DNA of 64,000 nt from assembly GCF_022201045.2 (NCBI RefSeq), contig NC_068559.1, positions 3,384,501-3,448,500 of the forward strand. The letters run 5' to 3'. The notes below the pieces were generated by a model. That model saw only the letters and a program-made list of their open reading frames with translations. It did not search any database and had not been told where the DNA came from. This DNA is from Citrus sinensis (taxonomy: Eukaryota; Streptophyta; Magnoliopsida; Sapindales; Rutaceae). Shown here in pieces: positions 12,610 through 24,410 of this stretch. The position numbers and the translations under genes are program-made. Numbering within the stretch: the stretch's first letter is position 1; the number at the start of each line of letters is the position of its first letter.

Positions 12610-13797
12610 GCAGGCCATGATTGCTGATGATAAACTGATTGCATATCCACAGGAGCAAAGGCAAAAGGAAGAGTGTTGTATTTCTATGTTGTCAGATACT
12701 GATAGGCAGGAATCTGATTAAAACTGCAAGCAGAATATAAACAAGTGCCCACGCTAGTGATGGTTGGCAAATGCGGAAAGTGAGAGTCTTATCTTTGCTC
12801 TTCTAGTTCTGCATTCTTGAGTGGGTTCATCTATTTCGTTGAGGAAGCAAATGCCCCTATTCAACTTTATGAAGAACAAGAAGGATCTGTTGATGTTCTT
12901 TTGTCGCACTTCCTTCTCAAGTTAAACAATCTTCGAAATACTTGTTGCATAGTAAGCATACAAATTGCTTGCACGGCCTAGAGGTTTGGTCGGATGATTT
13001 TCGAGCCGTTTTCTCAATTTGAACATCCAAATTTTAGCCATGGAAAATAAAAAATACAAACTTCTACCGAATGATAAAAGTGAGGGAGTGACAACAAAAT
13101 AATCAATGTTGCTTGTATGGATGTTCCTATATTGATATATATTTTTTTAAAGTTTGGATGATAAAGTAAAATCTCATTCAGTTACTTTTTATTAATTGAA
13201 CTTAGGTGAGTGCATTTTATATCAGTTATTTTGGCAGACATAGTGTAATACTAAAATGTGAGACAAGTGTCACATGTATATGAATTATTTATGCAAGTTT
13301 TCTCACACAATTTTTTGAACTAATTTTATTTATTTTTAGGTTAATGTTAAGTTACATGCATGTACCTTACGCCCCTCTCACATGAATAGTGAATGATGTG
13401 GGTCCACTCACTATTCATGTGAGAAGGTTGTAAGGTACATGCATGTAACTTAGAGGGATCCTTATCTTTATGCTCACCAATCTGTTATTTTCACTCTTGT
13501 GTGTATTTTTTTTTTAATTAATGTGTAGGGTTGAGCTATTTTAACTAGAAATTTTTTTTTTAATGCTACTTTTTTACTTTAATTCGTAATATCGAATTGC
13601 ATAAAATTACCATATAAATTTTTGTCAAAATTTTAAAAGTCAAATTATAAAAAATACAGCATCAAAGAGGCACATAGAAATCTGCCCCAGCCCCTGTTGG
13701 GTCCACAACGTAGTGAGGACCAAATTGAAGGGGCATTAATGGTAAGAATAATTTGACTTATCCTTCACACACCGATCGCTCCGCTCCATCATTTCAC
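12610..13797. other. SET gene 3' region and intergenic DNA
   Basis: Expected 3' UTR of the SET gene followed by AT-rich intergenic sequence. The only structured item is the 105-bp palindrome at 13348-13452, listed separately. No other gene seen. Confidence 0.5.
13348..13452. mobile_element. 105-bp near-perfect palindrome, MITE-like
   Basis: The outer arms at 13349-13370 and 13430-13451 are a perfect 22-bp inverted repeat. The inner arms at 13376-13392 and 13408-13424 are a perfect 17-bp inverted repeat. The whole segment can fold into one hairpin with a short loop. TA on both sides would fit a TA target duplication (Tc1/mariner, Stowaway-like), though the ends lack the usual Stowaway CTCCCTCC. 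It could also be a foldback element of another family. Confidence 0.55.
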
Positions 13798-13804
13798 TAT
13801 AAAT
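13798..13804 (+). promoter_or_regulatory. Candidate TATA box of the RS2Z gene
   Basis: TATAAAT lies about 20-30 bp before a purine-rich, then TC-rich, leader. The leader exon appears to end at 13880 (CAGCAG followed by GTGCGC) and to splice to 14311. Confidence 0.5.
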
Positions 13805-13883
13805 CAAGGAGAGAGAGAAGCTGCCCGCATTCGAATCGAAATCTAGGGTTTCTTCTTCTTAACTCTCTCGCCCTCAGCAGGTG

Positions 13884-13886
<3 letters not shown>

Positions 13887-13925
<39 letters not shown>
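13887..13925 (+). repeat. (CT)n microsatellite in the leader intron
   Basis: About 19 uninterrupted CT units begin a few bases inside the predicted 5' UTR intron (13881-14310) of the RS2Z gene. CT tracts near plant transcription starts are common and may influence expression. Length is likely polymorphic. Confidence 0.85.
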
Positions 13926-13928
<3 letters not shown>

Positions 13929-14315
13929 CGTTTTAACTACAGTTCGTTCGGTGCTATACCCAATCTTCTTTGATCGATTATCTACTTTTATTACTTGATT
14001 TGTTTCAAGATTAAATATTTAATTATTTCTTCATGTTTTTTTCGGTTTTCAGGGTTCGTTAACAGCTATATGTGAAATTGTTTACGAGGATTTAATTGAG
14101 TCTATAAAAGCTGATTGACTGTGAAATTATTTGTACCTTTAATTATTCTAGAATTCCTGAATTTTTAGATCAGCATATGAACCTATCTATTAGGTGATAT
14201 AATACTTGTTTGAGGGCGTTATTAAATTGTGAAAGTGGCTGTGTTTGTGTTTGTTTTTGTGTGAATTGGCTAGGTAGTAATTGAGTATGATTTGATATAA
14301 TTTAATGCAGAAAAA

Positions 14316-16915
14316 ATGCCTCGTTATGATGACCGGTACGGTGGTACGCGTCTCTATGTTGGACGCTTGGCTTCACGGACAAGATCACGTGATCTTGAGG
14401 AGATCTTCAGCAGATATGGGAGGTAATTTGATAGTTCTTTAATTTGGTTTTTATTCATGTAATTTTGGATTGGAGTGAGTCCATAACGTGGCAGCTTGTA
14501 TTCACTGTCTGTACCAAACTACCAAGTTTAATTTTCTTTTATTTTTTTTATTTTTTTTTGGTGTTCTTCCATAGAGTGCCTTACAGTTCAAATTTTTCTT
14601 TGTTTTATGTTTTGTTGGCGCTTTGGGCTCCTGTATGATAGTTAGTGATGTGTATTTTCTTCATAATTTTTGTTGCACTATTCTTTACAATGTATGGCCA
14701 AAAAAGTATATATAAATTGGTCTTCTAATAGGGTCTTTTCTGGTCTTATGTGCGTAAATTTAATGGTCCTTGACTTAGGTTCTGGGGTTTAGTGGCAATA
14801 AGTTGTGCCTGGAAGCCAATAAAGCCTTTGCCAAGCTCTTTAAGTGCTTGACATTCAATATCATTTCAATATATGTGTGAGAAAGCTGCAGCCCTCCACG
14901 TGTCTTGTGTGGTTTAACTTGAATGATCTTGTTGAAGGTTTCTGGGCTTTTGCCTAACCTGGAGGTCTATGGTGAGAGGTTGACCTTGGTGGATTTGGCG
15001 AGTCTTTCTATAGTGTTAATGCCTGTTTTTATCGAAATGGCAACAATCTCAAAGTGGTGTTTAGTTCATCTGTGAGGGGCGAAGTATCAACCCATCGATA
15101 CTTGTGTCATGATGGCCTTACTGTTTCTGGCACCTGTTTACGCAGAATTCGCGATGTGGATATGAAGCGTGACTTCGCCTTTGTTGTACGTATTTCTTCC
15201 TCCTTTTATCTTTCTTTCTCACTCGCGCATGAGCACATGCCCACATGCACACATCCTCACAAAGTGTATACACATAAGACTATGCATTTGTGTTTTTTTC
15301 TATTTCTTTTTTTTGGGCCCAATTCATGTGTCATGCAAATATGATCTTGTCCTTCGTTTTCTTTTCTCTGGCCCTTAAAAACAGGAATTTAGCGACCCTC
15401 GTGATGCTGACGATGCAAGATATAGCTTAAATGGTCGGGATGTTGATGGAAGCCGTATCATTGTGGAATTTGCAAGAGGGGTAGTTATTTTAAGCCTTTT
15501 TTTTTAAGAGAACTGCAAAGTGTTTGGTGTAGGAGTACATTGGAAGTGAAATAAGAGAAAGTATTAAAATGTCTCACCTCATTATGGGTTTTGTAAATGC
15601 TGACAGTGTTTTCTTTCGCATAGGGGCCACGTGGTCCTGGTGGATCTCGTGAGTATCTTGGTCGAGGCCCTCCTCCTGGATCTGGGCGCTGCTTCAATTG
15701 TGGGATTGATGGCCATTGGGCTCGAGACTGCAAGGCTGGAGACTGGAAGAATAAGTGTTATCGCTGTGGTGAACGAGGCCACATAGAACGAAATTGTCAA
15801 AACAGTCCAAAGAAGTTAAGGTATGTGTATGTCCACCTGCAGTATGAAAATTTGCTTTCTTCATGCACATTTTTTAGCTTATACAGAAAACAATTATGGT
15901 TCAGGAGGCCTCGGAGTTATTCACGTTCTCCAAGTCCTCGTCGTGGTAGAAGCAGGAGCCGTAGTTACAGTAGAGGCCGCAGCGACAGGTATATCATCCC
16001 TTATTTGTAATGAGATTATTCTCCTTTTATATAGATCAACAAGTGATGAAACAGTTGCAGTTTGCTTATTCTTTTCTTTTGAGTGTTGAATTTACAGGAG
16101 GTCCCACCACAACAAAAGCCAGCTGAAAAATTTAGCTTTTCTAAGCTAGTGTGCTACTGATTCTTCAAGTCTTGAATTTTTATACTGCTTTTTGTGTTTT
16201 TCCAATTTAAATATGATTAAAAATACCCTATGCATGGTAAAACTTGAAGTTGTGAGCTCCCTTTTTTGAATTTTTGTTACTGAAAAATTTAGCTTTTCTA
16301 AGCTAGTGTGCTACTGATTCTTCAAGTCTTGAATTTTTATACTGCTTTTTGTGTTTTTCCAATTTAATTATGATTAAAAATACCCTATGCATGGTAAAAC
16401 TTGGAAGTTGTGAGCTCTCTTTTTTGAATTTTTGTTACTGTTTACTGTTTCTTGTTTAATTTTATTTATTTACTCATTGTATCAATTTGCAATTTTTCAG
16501 CCGATCACGATCGCCTGTCAAGAGAGATAGGAGTGTTGAACGTTTTGAGAGAAGAACAAGGAGCCCCCGAGACAGTAGGAGCCCTAAGCGTCGCAGAAAT
16601 TCACCACCATCATCTAAAGGTAGGAAGCGTAGTCCAACCCCAGATGAAAGAAGTCCACAAGATCAACGTAGCCCATCCCCAAGGGACCGGAGGCAGGCTA
16701 ATGGATCAGAGTACAGTGGCAGTCCAAGGGGAAAGAGCAGAAGCCCTGTAGACGATGCCGATGGCCCTGAGGATAGGAATTACAGGAGCCCTCCCGAAGA
16801 GAATGGCCGCAGCCGAAGCCGCAGCCGCAGCCTTAGTCCAGTCCCTAGGGATGATAGGAGCCCAATTGATGATGATGATAATCATGGGGACCCTAGAGGC
16901 AGCGAATCAAATTAA
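14316..16915 (+). CDS. RS2Z33: Serine/arginine-rich splicing factor, RS2Z subfamily
   Basis: Six coding exons (14316-14422, 15146-15185, 15385-15480, 15624-15820, 15905-15988, 16501-16915) give 312 residues. One RRM spans about residues 11-80, with RNP2 RLYVGRL and RNP1-like KRDFAFVEF. Two CCHC zinc knuckles follow: C104-C107-H112-C117 and C126-C129-H134-C139. Then comes an RS domain with many SR/SP dipeptides and a C-terminal acidic, SP-rich tail. One RRM, two knuckles and an RS domain define the plant-specific RS2Z family (RS2Z32/RS2Z33), nuclear pre-mRNA splicing regulators. Known family members autoregulate through alternative splicing of their early introns; the long intron 14423-15145 is the place to look here. 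The last coding intron (15989-16500) carries a 157-bp tandem duplication. Which of the two paralogs it matches is uncertain. Confidence 0.93.
16123..16437 (+). repeat. 157-bp tandem duplication inside an RS2Z intron
   Basis: Copy 1 is 16123-16279 and copy 2 is 16280-16437. I count three differences: one substitution in an A/T run, one extra G, and one C/T change. Both copies lie entirely within the last coding intron. A recent unequal exchange or replication slip is the simple explanation. Confidence 0.92.
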
Positions 16916-17992
16916 GTGCGGGTTAGGTTTCATGTTGTGATCGACTCCTCAGAAGTTGTTTGGAACAAATTATTAAGTACTGTTTTGTATTTAGAGTTTT
17001 AAATTTGAATATTTTTATGAACTTGCTTGAGATTTTAATTTTTTATTATGTTGGAACTGTTCGTAAATTCATGTTGGTTTATTTGCAATTTGGGAAGCAT
17101 AAGATCCCATTTTGATGACTGCTGCTCTAGTATGCAGTAGTTTCTATTCTCAGAAGAAAACTTATGCCGGAGACACTTGATTGTCATAATGTGTGATGGA
17201 ACTTCTGTGGCCACTGGGACTCTTAGGGACAGTGAAGATGGGAAAATTGTACGACTGTCATCATTGATCTAATAGGCAATTACTCTGTTCTAGTAATACA
17301 CTAGTACCGAAGTAAAATTCGACCCATTGACAGTTATTTTAACATCCAAGTCTAAAGTAGTGGTGGATCTATTTCAGTCAATAGTCTTACCTGATATTGC
17401 AGAACTGTTTTATCGTTTTCTCAAATAAGAGTGTTTCCTGTATCACCATCATCGAAACGCACTTACTACACCTATCCTACGATCATGCAACTAAAAATGA
17501 AATAGGCAGCAGCTTGAAGGGTCTAGAGGAATAGTGGGTTATTCAATTGACTGCAGAGTCCAACTCGCCCTAGAATAGACCACTAAACTATTCTGATGGC
17601 AAGTAAGCACCACGGTGTAATTTATCAATGCAGGGTAAGCTAACATCAAAGGAGACGGCATCTAGTGTGTTAATAAACTAAAACACCACAAGCAGGTCAA
17701 GAAGCAACATCAGAGTGATCACTATACAAAAAATCAATGCTCATTTCAGCAGCTACCAAATTAAAGCTGTTCATTTTATTTGTTTGCTTGCATAACAGAC
17801 AAACACATTGAAAGGAAATTGCTTTTGGTTTAGCGTATTTACAAACGGCAAGTCTCCAACACCAACACCAAGGTGTCAGAAGACTTACCCGAGTGAAAGT
17901 TCTTTCAGGCAAGAGGTATCCACAGTTAAGCTTAGGGAATCCAGACAACATTCAAGGCTCTTTAATTTATGAAGATTCCTGGGACTGCCGAT
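16916..17992. other. Convergent 3' regions of RS2Z and MAEA-like genes
   Basis: RS2Z reads in from the left and the MAEA-like gene from the right, so the stretch should hold both 3' UTRs. No further coding signal was seen; the short open frames here have no support. Confidence 0.5.
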
Positions 17993-20900
17993 CTATGATA
18001 TATAGGCCTTAACCAAATCCGAATAATTGCATACCAAGCCTGTCCTAGGACAGGTTATTTTACCATTGTTTTTCTTGGCCATTTCTTCAAGAGCCTGCCA
18101 CACCAGAGAAATATGTTAGATCGATGACTATAAGCTTACATAATTATAACCAGAAAAATGCAAACCTTAGTGCTATAAACATAGCCATTAGGCAAGACTT
18201 GAGGTGGGTTCTCTGTGTCCATTAGCTCTTTAGTTATGTAGCAAACAAGCTTCGAGTGATGCTGCTTAGAGTATGGCAATGGTGATGCTAGCTTTCGGAA
18301 GCTCTCCTGTGACAGGGGGTCCTCCTTGGTACAATCATCTTCATAACAGTATCTAAATCATGTCAAGGCAATGTACATAGATGTTTAAGATGATTTATGA
18401 TTTAACTTGAGCACAAAGCTACATGGTTCAATGATTGGTATAGTGTCCTTTAAGTAGGTATGCCTCCTAGATTTATAACTTACTCTGATTGTAACAACAC
18501 TTACGCTGCTAACTACCTTATTAACGTTAAAGATGCAACCAACAGAAATATTCACATATCACAGAATAAGGATACGGAGTGTTTAGGGCAGATAAGCCAG
18601 CTTGCAGATAAATATTTAATAATGGCTCTAGTGTCATGCCATATAACTTGCAGAATTCCTGTTTAAATTGGTCGACCAAGAAATCCCATTGCTTTGGTTC
18701 AAACAAAGCCTGGAAGCAAAAGAACAGAAAGCAATTAAGTATACCAGTCTAACCCATAACTGTAGGCCAGCAAAATAAAAACAAGAACATCCACAGAGTT
18801 ATCAAGGAATGGAAGTCTGATAATCTCTGTGAATTAGTTAAAAAACCACTTTATTTATGTAGGCAAGTACATACTTAGGCATTTATTCATATATGCATGA
18901 ACAAATGCATGTATGAGCAAACAAGAATTTTCAGATTGGTATTAAACAGAGTCTGAAGTTATTGTACTATATGCCAGCCTTCATATTGGGGAGAAGCTAT
19001 AAGTGAGAAAGGAAGGACAACTCCTTCATAGCAAGACCAGAGATCAAAACTAGATAAGCAAAACAGAGTAGTGGCAAGTTTATCTTAAGAGACAAAACAT
19101 TGACCAAGTATCATGATACAGTATAATCATGTGCATGCAGCACACAAAGAAGATTTATTCCTAGAGATAAAATTCACCTTGTATGTGGTGCACTCAGTAT
19201 TACTCTTAAAAGCCAAGGTTGCCATAACCCGCTGCAATTCTTTCATATGGGTAGCTCCCCATGGTGCAAGGTACTTTCGAGCATATGTAATGGCACGCAA
19301 GTTGTTTTCGCCTCTTACTAACTCTATGAACTCTTGCAGTCTCAACTGAAATTCAAATTTGCTCTGCCACAAAAAGAATTTTAAAAGAGGTACGTTTGAT
19401 AATCAGTATTGCTACAATTAGCAAAAGATTTAACAGAAATCAAAGCTTCATCTTTTCATAAACAACCTAAAGAATAGAGTTATGTGTATTTTTTCATCAT
19501 TTTGGCATTACTACAATTAACCAAAGATTTAACAGAAATCAAAGTTCAATCATTTCATAAAAAACCTCAAGAATATAGCTCTGCGAAGTTTTTCATTGTC
19601 TCTGAGAATACTTTTAACCTTTCACGTCTTGCGCCATTCAAAATTCCACCTCTCTAGGCTAAATTTATATGACATCTAATGCACCATGCATAAGACATGA
19701 TAAAACTTGCAGTGAGGAAAGAAGGTTTCCAATCCAAATAATGCTCTTTGTTTCAATTCTTATCTCATAATGGAATAATCATATACAGCTATTAATCAAA
19801 CATGTTATAAAAGTCAAATGATAACGAGTTGAGTTCTCTATCCTGTGATTTCAAGAATCAGCAGCCAATATGAAAAAGATTTGAAGAACGGATACTTCTA
19901 TTTGAGAAGCTCTTTTATACGACAATTATGAACCAAAAAATTGCAGCAGGTACCTTAGACTTCTTCAACCTTGATTTATTATCAGAACACCAGGCTAAAG
20001 CAGGGGCTACCTCCTTATTTTGAAGAGCATCAATAACCTTTTTTGCTTCTTGGAATACCTCAATATCAACAAGATCCTGGCATGCGAAGATCAATTTAGA
20101 TGCCAGCACACAAGATATAACCAATGATACCATATACAAACATAATCAATTAAGTCATACTGCAGTACCTTTGATCAGATTTCTGACCCATGCAAATAGA
20201 AAATACCAAAACTCATTTACAGATGAGACAAACAAGAGATCTATCCTACCTATGCTGGAAAATAGATCAAACCCCAAAACCTCTGATTGGTGTTAATTAT
20301 AATATGATGGGAATTTTCAGTTTCGAGTAAAAATAAGTTCGAAATATCACAAATCCAGTCAAAAAAAAAAAAAAAAGATATCTGCACACAAGCAGCTTGC
20401 AAAAGGGACAAGCATGTAATATAACCTGTATATTACTACTTTCAGCCAACTTCTCAGCAGTTTCATAATATGACATCCGCAACATGTAGTCTACAAGAAT
20501 CCGTTTCACTCGTGTGTTATTCCATTCTGCTAAATTTTCAGCATCCGCGGATTCTAAGTGATTGAGTCGAGCCCGGCATTTCTGTGCCTGCAAATGCTCT
20601 GTTCGACTTCCCTCTTCCAGCTGAGAGGATCCAAATACATTTCAATCACTGAGCAAGTATGAACTTGTATGCCTTATTCATCAATTTACGTCGATTTGAT
20701 CAGTTGATAATTGGATAAAGATAGTTCAAAATCAATAAATAATAATCTATTTAGTGAAAGGATTTCGATTAGATTTTATTATACTATAAAATTATGATTT
20801 TTCAATCTTAAATTTCTAGTCATTTGCTAATTCACTAATCAATGTAACCAAATCACCTTCAATTAACTGATATAATTGCTTAAACAATTCAATTATCGAA

Positions 20901-21258
20901 TTATATTGTTTTTGAATCTAATTAGGAAACTGACCTTGCGTTTGAGCCCTTGGAGTCTTGAAACGAGAGAGGTGAGGTGATTTACGGCGTCGTCTTTGGA
21001 GAAGTTTTCGGAATCGGAAACGTCAGCGACGTTGGAAATAACGGACGTAATTTCTTTCTCGACGGCACGGTGGTCGGTTCGTATAGTCTTCTTGTAGTGC
21101 TCGAAGGGAACTCTTAGAAATTGGTGCTCGAGTTTTAGAGCTTCGGTTAATTGAGTCAGTTTCGGAAACGGCGTCATGCCACCTGCGGCGGCTGGGGTGG
21201 GGTTCTGCGGTGGAGAGGCGGCGGCTGAGTTTCCGTTTGGGAGCGAATCCATTTCCAT
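17993..21258 (-). CDS. MAEA: MAEA/GID9-type LisH-CTLH-RING protein
   Basis: Seven coding exons on the minus strand (20935-21258, 20426-20620, 19954-20076, 19178-19363, 18576-18709, 18166-18352, 17993-18094) give 416 residues. I start at the ATG at 21256-21258 because it opens the conserved MEMDSLPNG-type N-terminus; the frame stays open upstream. The LisH motif covers about residues 144-173 (VKRILVDYML ... ETAEKLAES). CTLH and CRA segments follow in exons 3 to 5 (KYLAPWG, QWDFLVDQF). The C-terminus is the divergent RING of the family, with LVCYITKE near 356 and ITCPRTG near 396. Homologs are core subunits of the CTLH/GID ubiquitin ligase, pairing with RMND5/GID2. The intron 18353-18575 has U12-type signals. 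From memory the Arabidopsis counterpart is At3g55070. Confidence 0.92.
18353..18575 (-). other. U12-type (minor spliceosome) intron in the MAEA-like gene
   Basis: The minus-strand donor reads GTATCCTTAT, matching the strict U12 5' splice site. Near the acceptor, TGCCTTGAC (18362-18370) matches the U12 branch-site consensus TTCCTTRAC with one change, and its branch A lies about 10 nt before the terminal AG. No strong polypyrimidine tract intervenes. The junction restores phase between exons 5 and 6. Confidence 0.82.
19407..19596 (-). repeat. Imperfect ~98-bp direct repeat inside a MAEA intron
   Basis: Segments beginning near 19407 and 19505 share long blocks such as AGATTTAACAGAAATCAAAG with scattered changes. 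Both lie within the intron between exons 3 and 4. It looks like an older local duplication with no coding consequence. Confidence 0.6.
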
Positions 21259-22986
21259 TGCGAGTAAAATTCGATGAATTTTTGCTGAGATTTGGGGATT
21301 TTTTTTTTTCCAGAAAGAGTGAAGTGTAAGGGAGAGAACTTTCAAGTTGCTGATTGAGAAAGAAATTAGAATTCAGGAGACAAACGGCGTCGTTTGGGAA
21401 TTCGGTGGGGGGGGTTGTCTGGCAGTTCCTGTGCTACACGAGATTTATATATGCTTTCTGTCAAAAAGTGTACTTGGATAGAGCGCTTTCTTTTTGTTTT
21501 GGATTTATTTTAAACAAAAATAAAAATACTGTATTTAGTTGAAAAAATACAACCTTCAATTATTATTATGGGAAATAACATTCTATAATTTCATTGACTT
21601 ATTTTATTTACAATGACATTAGTGAACTGTTAAATTTGCTTAATTTACTTAATTTTTTTCCTATTGATTGAGACAACACAAATTAAATATTTGTTTTGGC
21701 TTTAGATTTGTTAAATTAAAAAATTAAAAAAATAATGTCATACGAAATAATGTTTTTAACCAAAATATGTTTCAAAAACAAAAACAAAAACAAAATCAAA
21801 ATAAAAAGGAAAATGTCAAATAAATAATTTTTAAGAGGTAAATAATGAAATAAACCAAAATCAAAATAAGGGTCTTCTGAGAGCAAAGTTGAGGCATGTA
21901 TAGCGCTACTCTTTACGTAAAATGCAACTAAAGTTACCCCAAAGCCGTCGACCGACTCAAAGCGGCAAGCCGCCAATAACGAGCACGACGACAACCGCCC
22001 CACGTCATCACGAAGACAACCAGTAGCCGCGCCACGCCACCAGTCCTTTTGAATTCAGGTATTATTCTTTAATCTCGTACATTAATCAAAACTTCATAGT
22101 ATTATTTTCAAATTTCAAGGTATATTCTGAAACTAATATGCACTCTACGAAATTAGAATAGATGATGCTTGTTACGATTCTACTCATTGGTTCTAGTTAT
22201 GACACATAATTTGCACAAAATGGTTTGGAATGAAAGACCAAAGAAGGTGATGAGGTGATGGATGATAAGAGAATTGCATTACTCGGTGGAGTTGGTGCTT
22301 CATTCAGAGACCAAACTCCCCACGATGTACTTACTACTCATTGCTCAAGATGACGGGCCAACCGTGCCTGTACATAAAGCCTTACTTGCGATCGTCTCTC
22401 TCTCTTTAATACTACTTCTCCTTTATTTATTAATAGCTAGTAAACATTAAACAACTTCCATCAGTATAAGGTGAGCAATTGAGCGCACACGTCACACAAT
22501 TTTGCAACTAGTATTAAAGTTATGGTACAACTAGTTAACGCCTCTTGACAAGGCCGCTCATCATATATATAAGGTGTGCATCATTGTCCATATTTGTATT
22601 ATGTAGAAATCTGAACTTTAAAAAATAAAATCTACTCTAGTAAATGGATTGTATCTATATTAATTTAAATAAGACAAAATACAAATATGACAAGAACACC
22701 TCTATATAAAATTTTTGTTAAAATATATATATGCATTTGCTAAAATGATATTGTCGATGTTAATGCATTGATCGATGAAACAGTGTTTTTACTTTTATCA
22801 TGGTCTGGTTAACAATTACTTTTCTTGTAGCGTGAGGATATTTGTTCATCAAGATTTGGATATGTGACTGATTTTTTTTTTTTTTTTATTTCCCTCGGAT
22901 AACTAAAATACCTTTCCGACGTCATCCTTTTTTGATTTTGGGGACATACAAAAATTCTTGCTCCATTTATTTTTTTTTAATTTCTG
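21259..22986. other. MAEA promoter and gene-poor DNA
   Basis: The first ~150 bp is the leader/promoter of the MAEA-like gene and includes a perfect AAACGGCGTCGTTT motif at 21382-21395. A GC-rich island at about 21935-22045 stands out in AT-rich DNA and ends at a donor-like CAG/GTATT, but I can assign no gene to it. The open frame at 22262-22450 has no recognisable family. Confidence 0.45.
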
Positions 22987-23167
22987 CAGGGGCAGAGTTG
23001 GGAGTAGATCTCGAGGGATCTTCGACTTTATTTTACAAAATTCAAAACTATAATTTTATCATATAAATAAAGTTTATAAATAATATTTCATTTAAAAACT
23101 CAAATTTTTTTAAAAAAAGTTTGCAGGTGCCGTAGTCTCCTCGGGTCTCCGTAAGCCTCCGCTCCTG
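22987..23167. mobile_element. Short hAT-like MITE
   Basis: 181 bp with ends CAGGGGCAGAG and (reverse complement) CAGGAGCGGAG, which is the CAGGGGCGGA style of hAT terminal repeats. The flanking 8-mers match at only five of eight positions, so it is either old or the boundaries are slightly off. Confidence 0.5.
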
Positions 23168-23435
23168 GATTTGCGAAAGTCATGGTGTAATCGTGTTTCT
23201 TTTTAATGAATATGCATTCTTCTTTCAAATTTGTAATTTACCAAGTCTAGATCTTAAAAGTTACATAGTGCAGATCAATCATTACAGTAGATTTATTTTC
23301 AACCTGTGATTGTGGAGAATATTTCAAAAGATGAAAGGGATAGTGGGATACTCCGAATGGAGCTCGAAACATTTTATTAGTCTCCACAACTATTTATTGT
23401 AATAGAGATTATGTGTGTTTTGATCTTCAACTAGT

Positions 23436-23790
23436 AAAATTTGACATGATTTGTTTATCCGATATGAACACGATGCGAGTAAATAATTTTAAAACTTTGG
23501 ATCATGAAAATTGTTACAATTATCAAATGGGTTTGTTTGGGTCCACGTGATTTTTTTTTGTGTCAAATTAGATTCAATTTCTTGGCTAATTTACATTATT
23601 AATAACATGATTATTAAAATTTGATATGACTCGTTTATCCGACATGAACACGACACGAATAAATAGGTTTGGATCATGAAAATTGACACAATTATTAAAC
23701 GGGTTTGATTTGTGTCAAGTTACATTCAATTTCTTGACTAATTTACTCGATTAATGACATGATTATTAAATAGTTAACCACAAATAATTC
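23436..23790. repeat. 180-bp tandem duplication in intergenic DNA
   Basis: Two imperfect copies begin at 23436 and 23616 (period 180). Shared blocks include TCGTTTATCCGA-like, GAACACGA, GGATCATGAAAATTG and TTCAATTTCTTG. The sequence resembles a dispersed plant repeat rather than a gene. A related ATTGTGTCGTGTCAC piece occurs near 24052. Confidence 0.65.
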
Positions 23791-24410
23791 ATATTTGTAG
23801 AATTTAAATTATAATTATGTTTTCAATTCTAATTTAATTTGCAAAATCTTGTTATTAAAACTCAAATATTAAATATGATTCTCTTTTTATTTTCTACTTT
23901 TATAAAAGATTAACATTTATATGATGTAGCATTTTTTATGATATCAATACATAATATTATTTAGAAATATAAAAGAGTGTAATTTGTGATAAATGAGTGT
24001 GCAAAATTTGATATAAATTATGTTAAATAGGTATCAAATAGATTATTGAATTGTGTCGTGTCACTGGACAAGATTAAATAATTATTAACACAGCTACCAC
24101 AAGGCATACAAGGCCGCAGCCCCAAGGCCCACGGCCCACTATAAATAATATTTCAAATAGAGTTGTGTAACTTAAAAAGAGTATTTTTCTACTTTGGACA
24201 CGAAAAGTTTAAAAGTGTTACATTTAAACCCCCCAAGTTCTAGACATTTTCTTTTTATATTTTGGCATCTCTAACTTTACTGCTTTAACATATACATGCC
24301 TTATTCAACGATGTTATCAGATGTTGACTTCACCAAAACAGTCACTGTTTCTAGAGGATAAGTAGGATTTACGAAAGCATGTGCTCATTGTTAGACAAGA
24401 TTAAAAAGCT

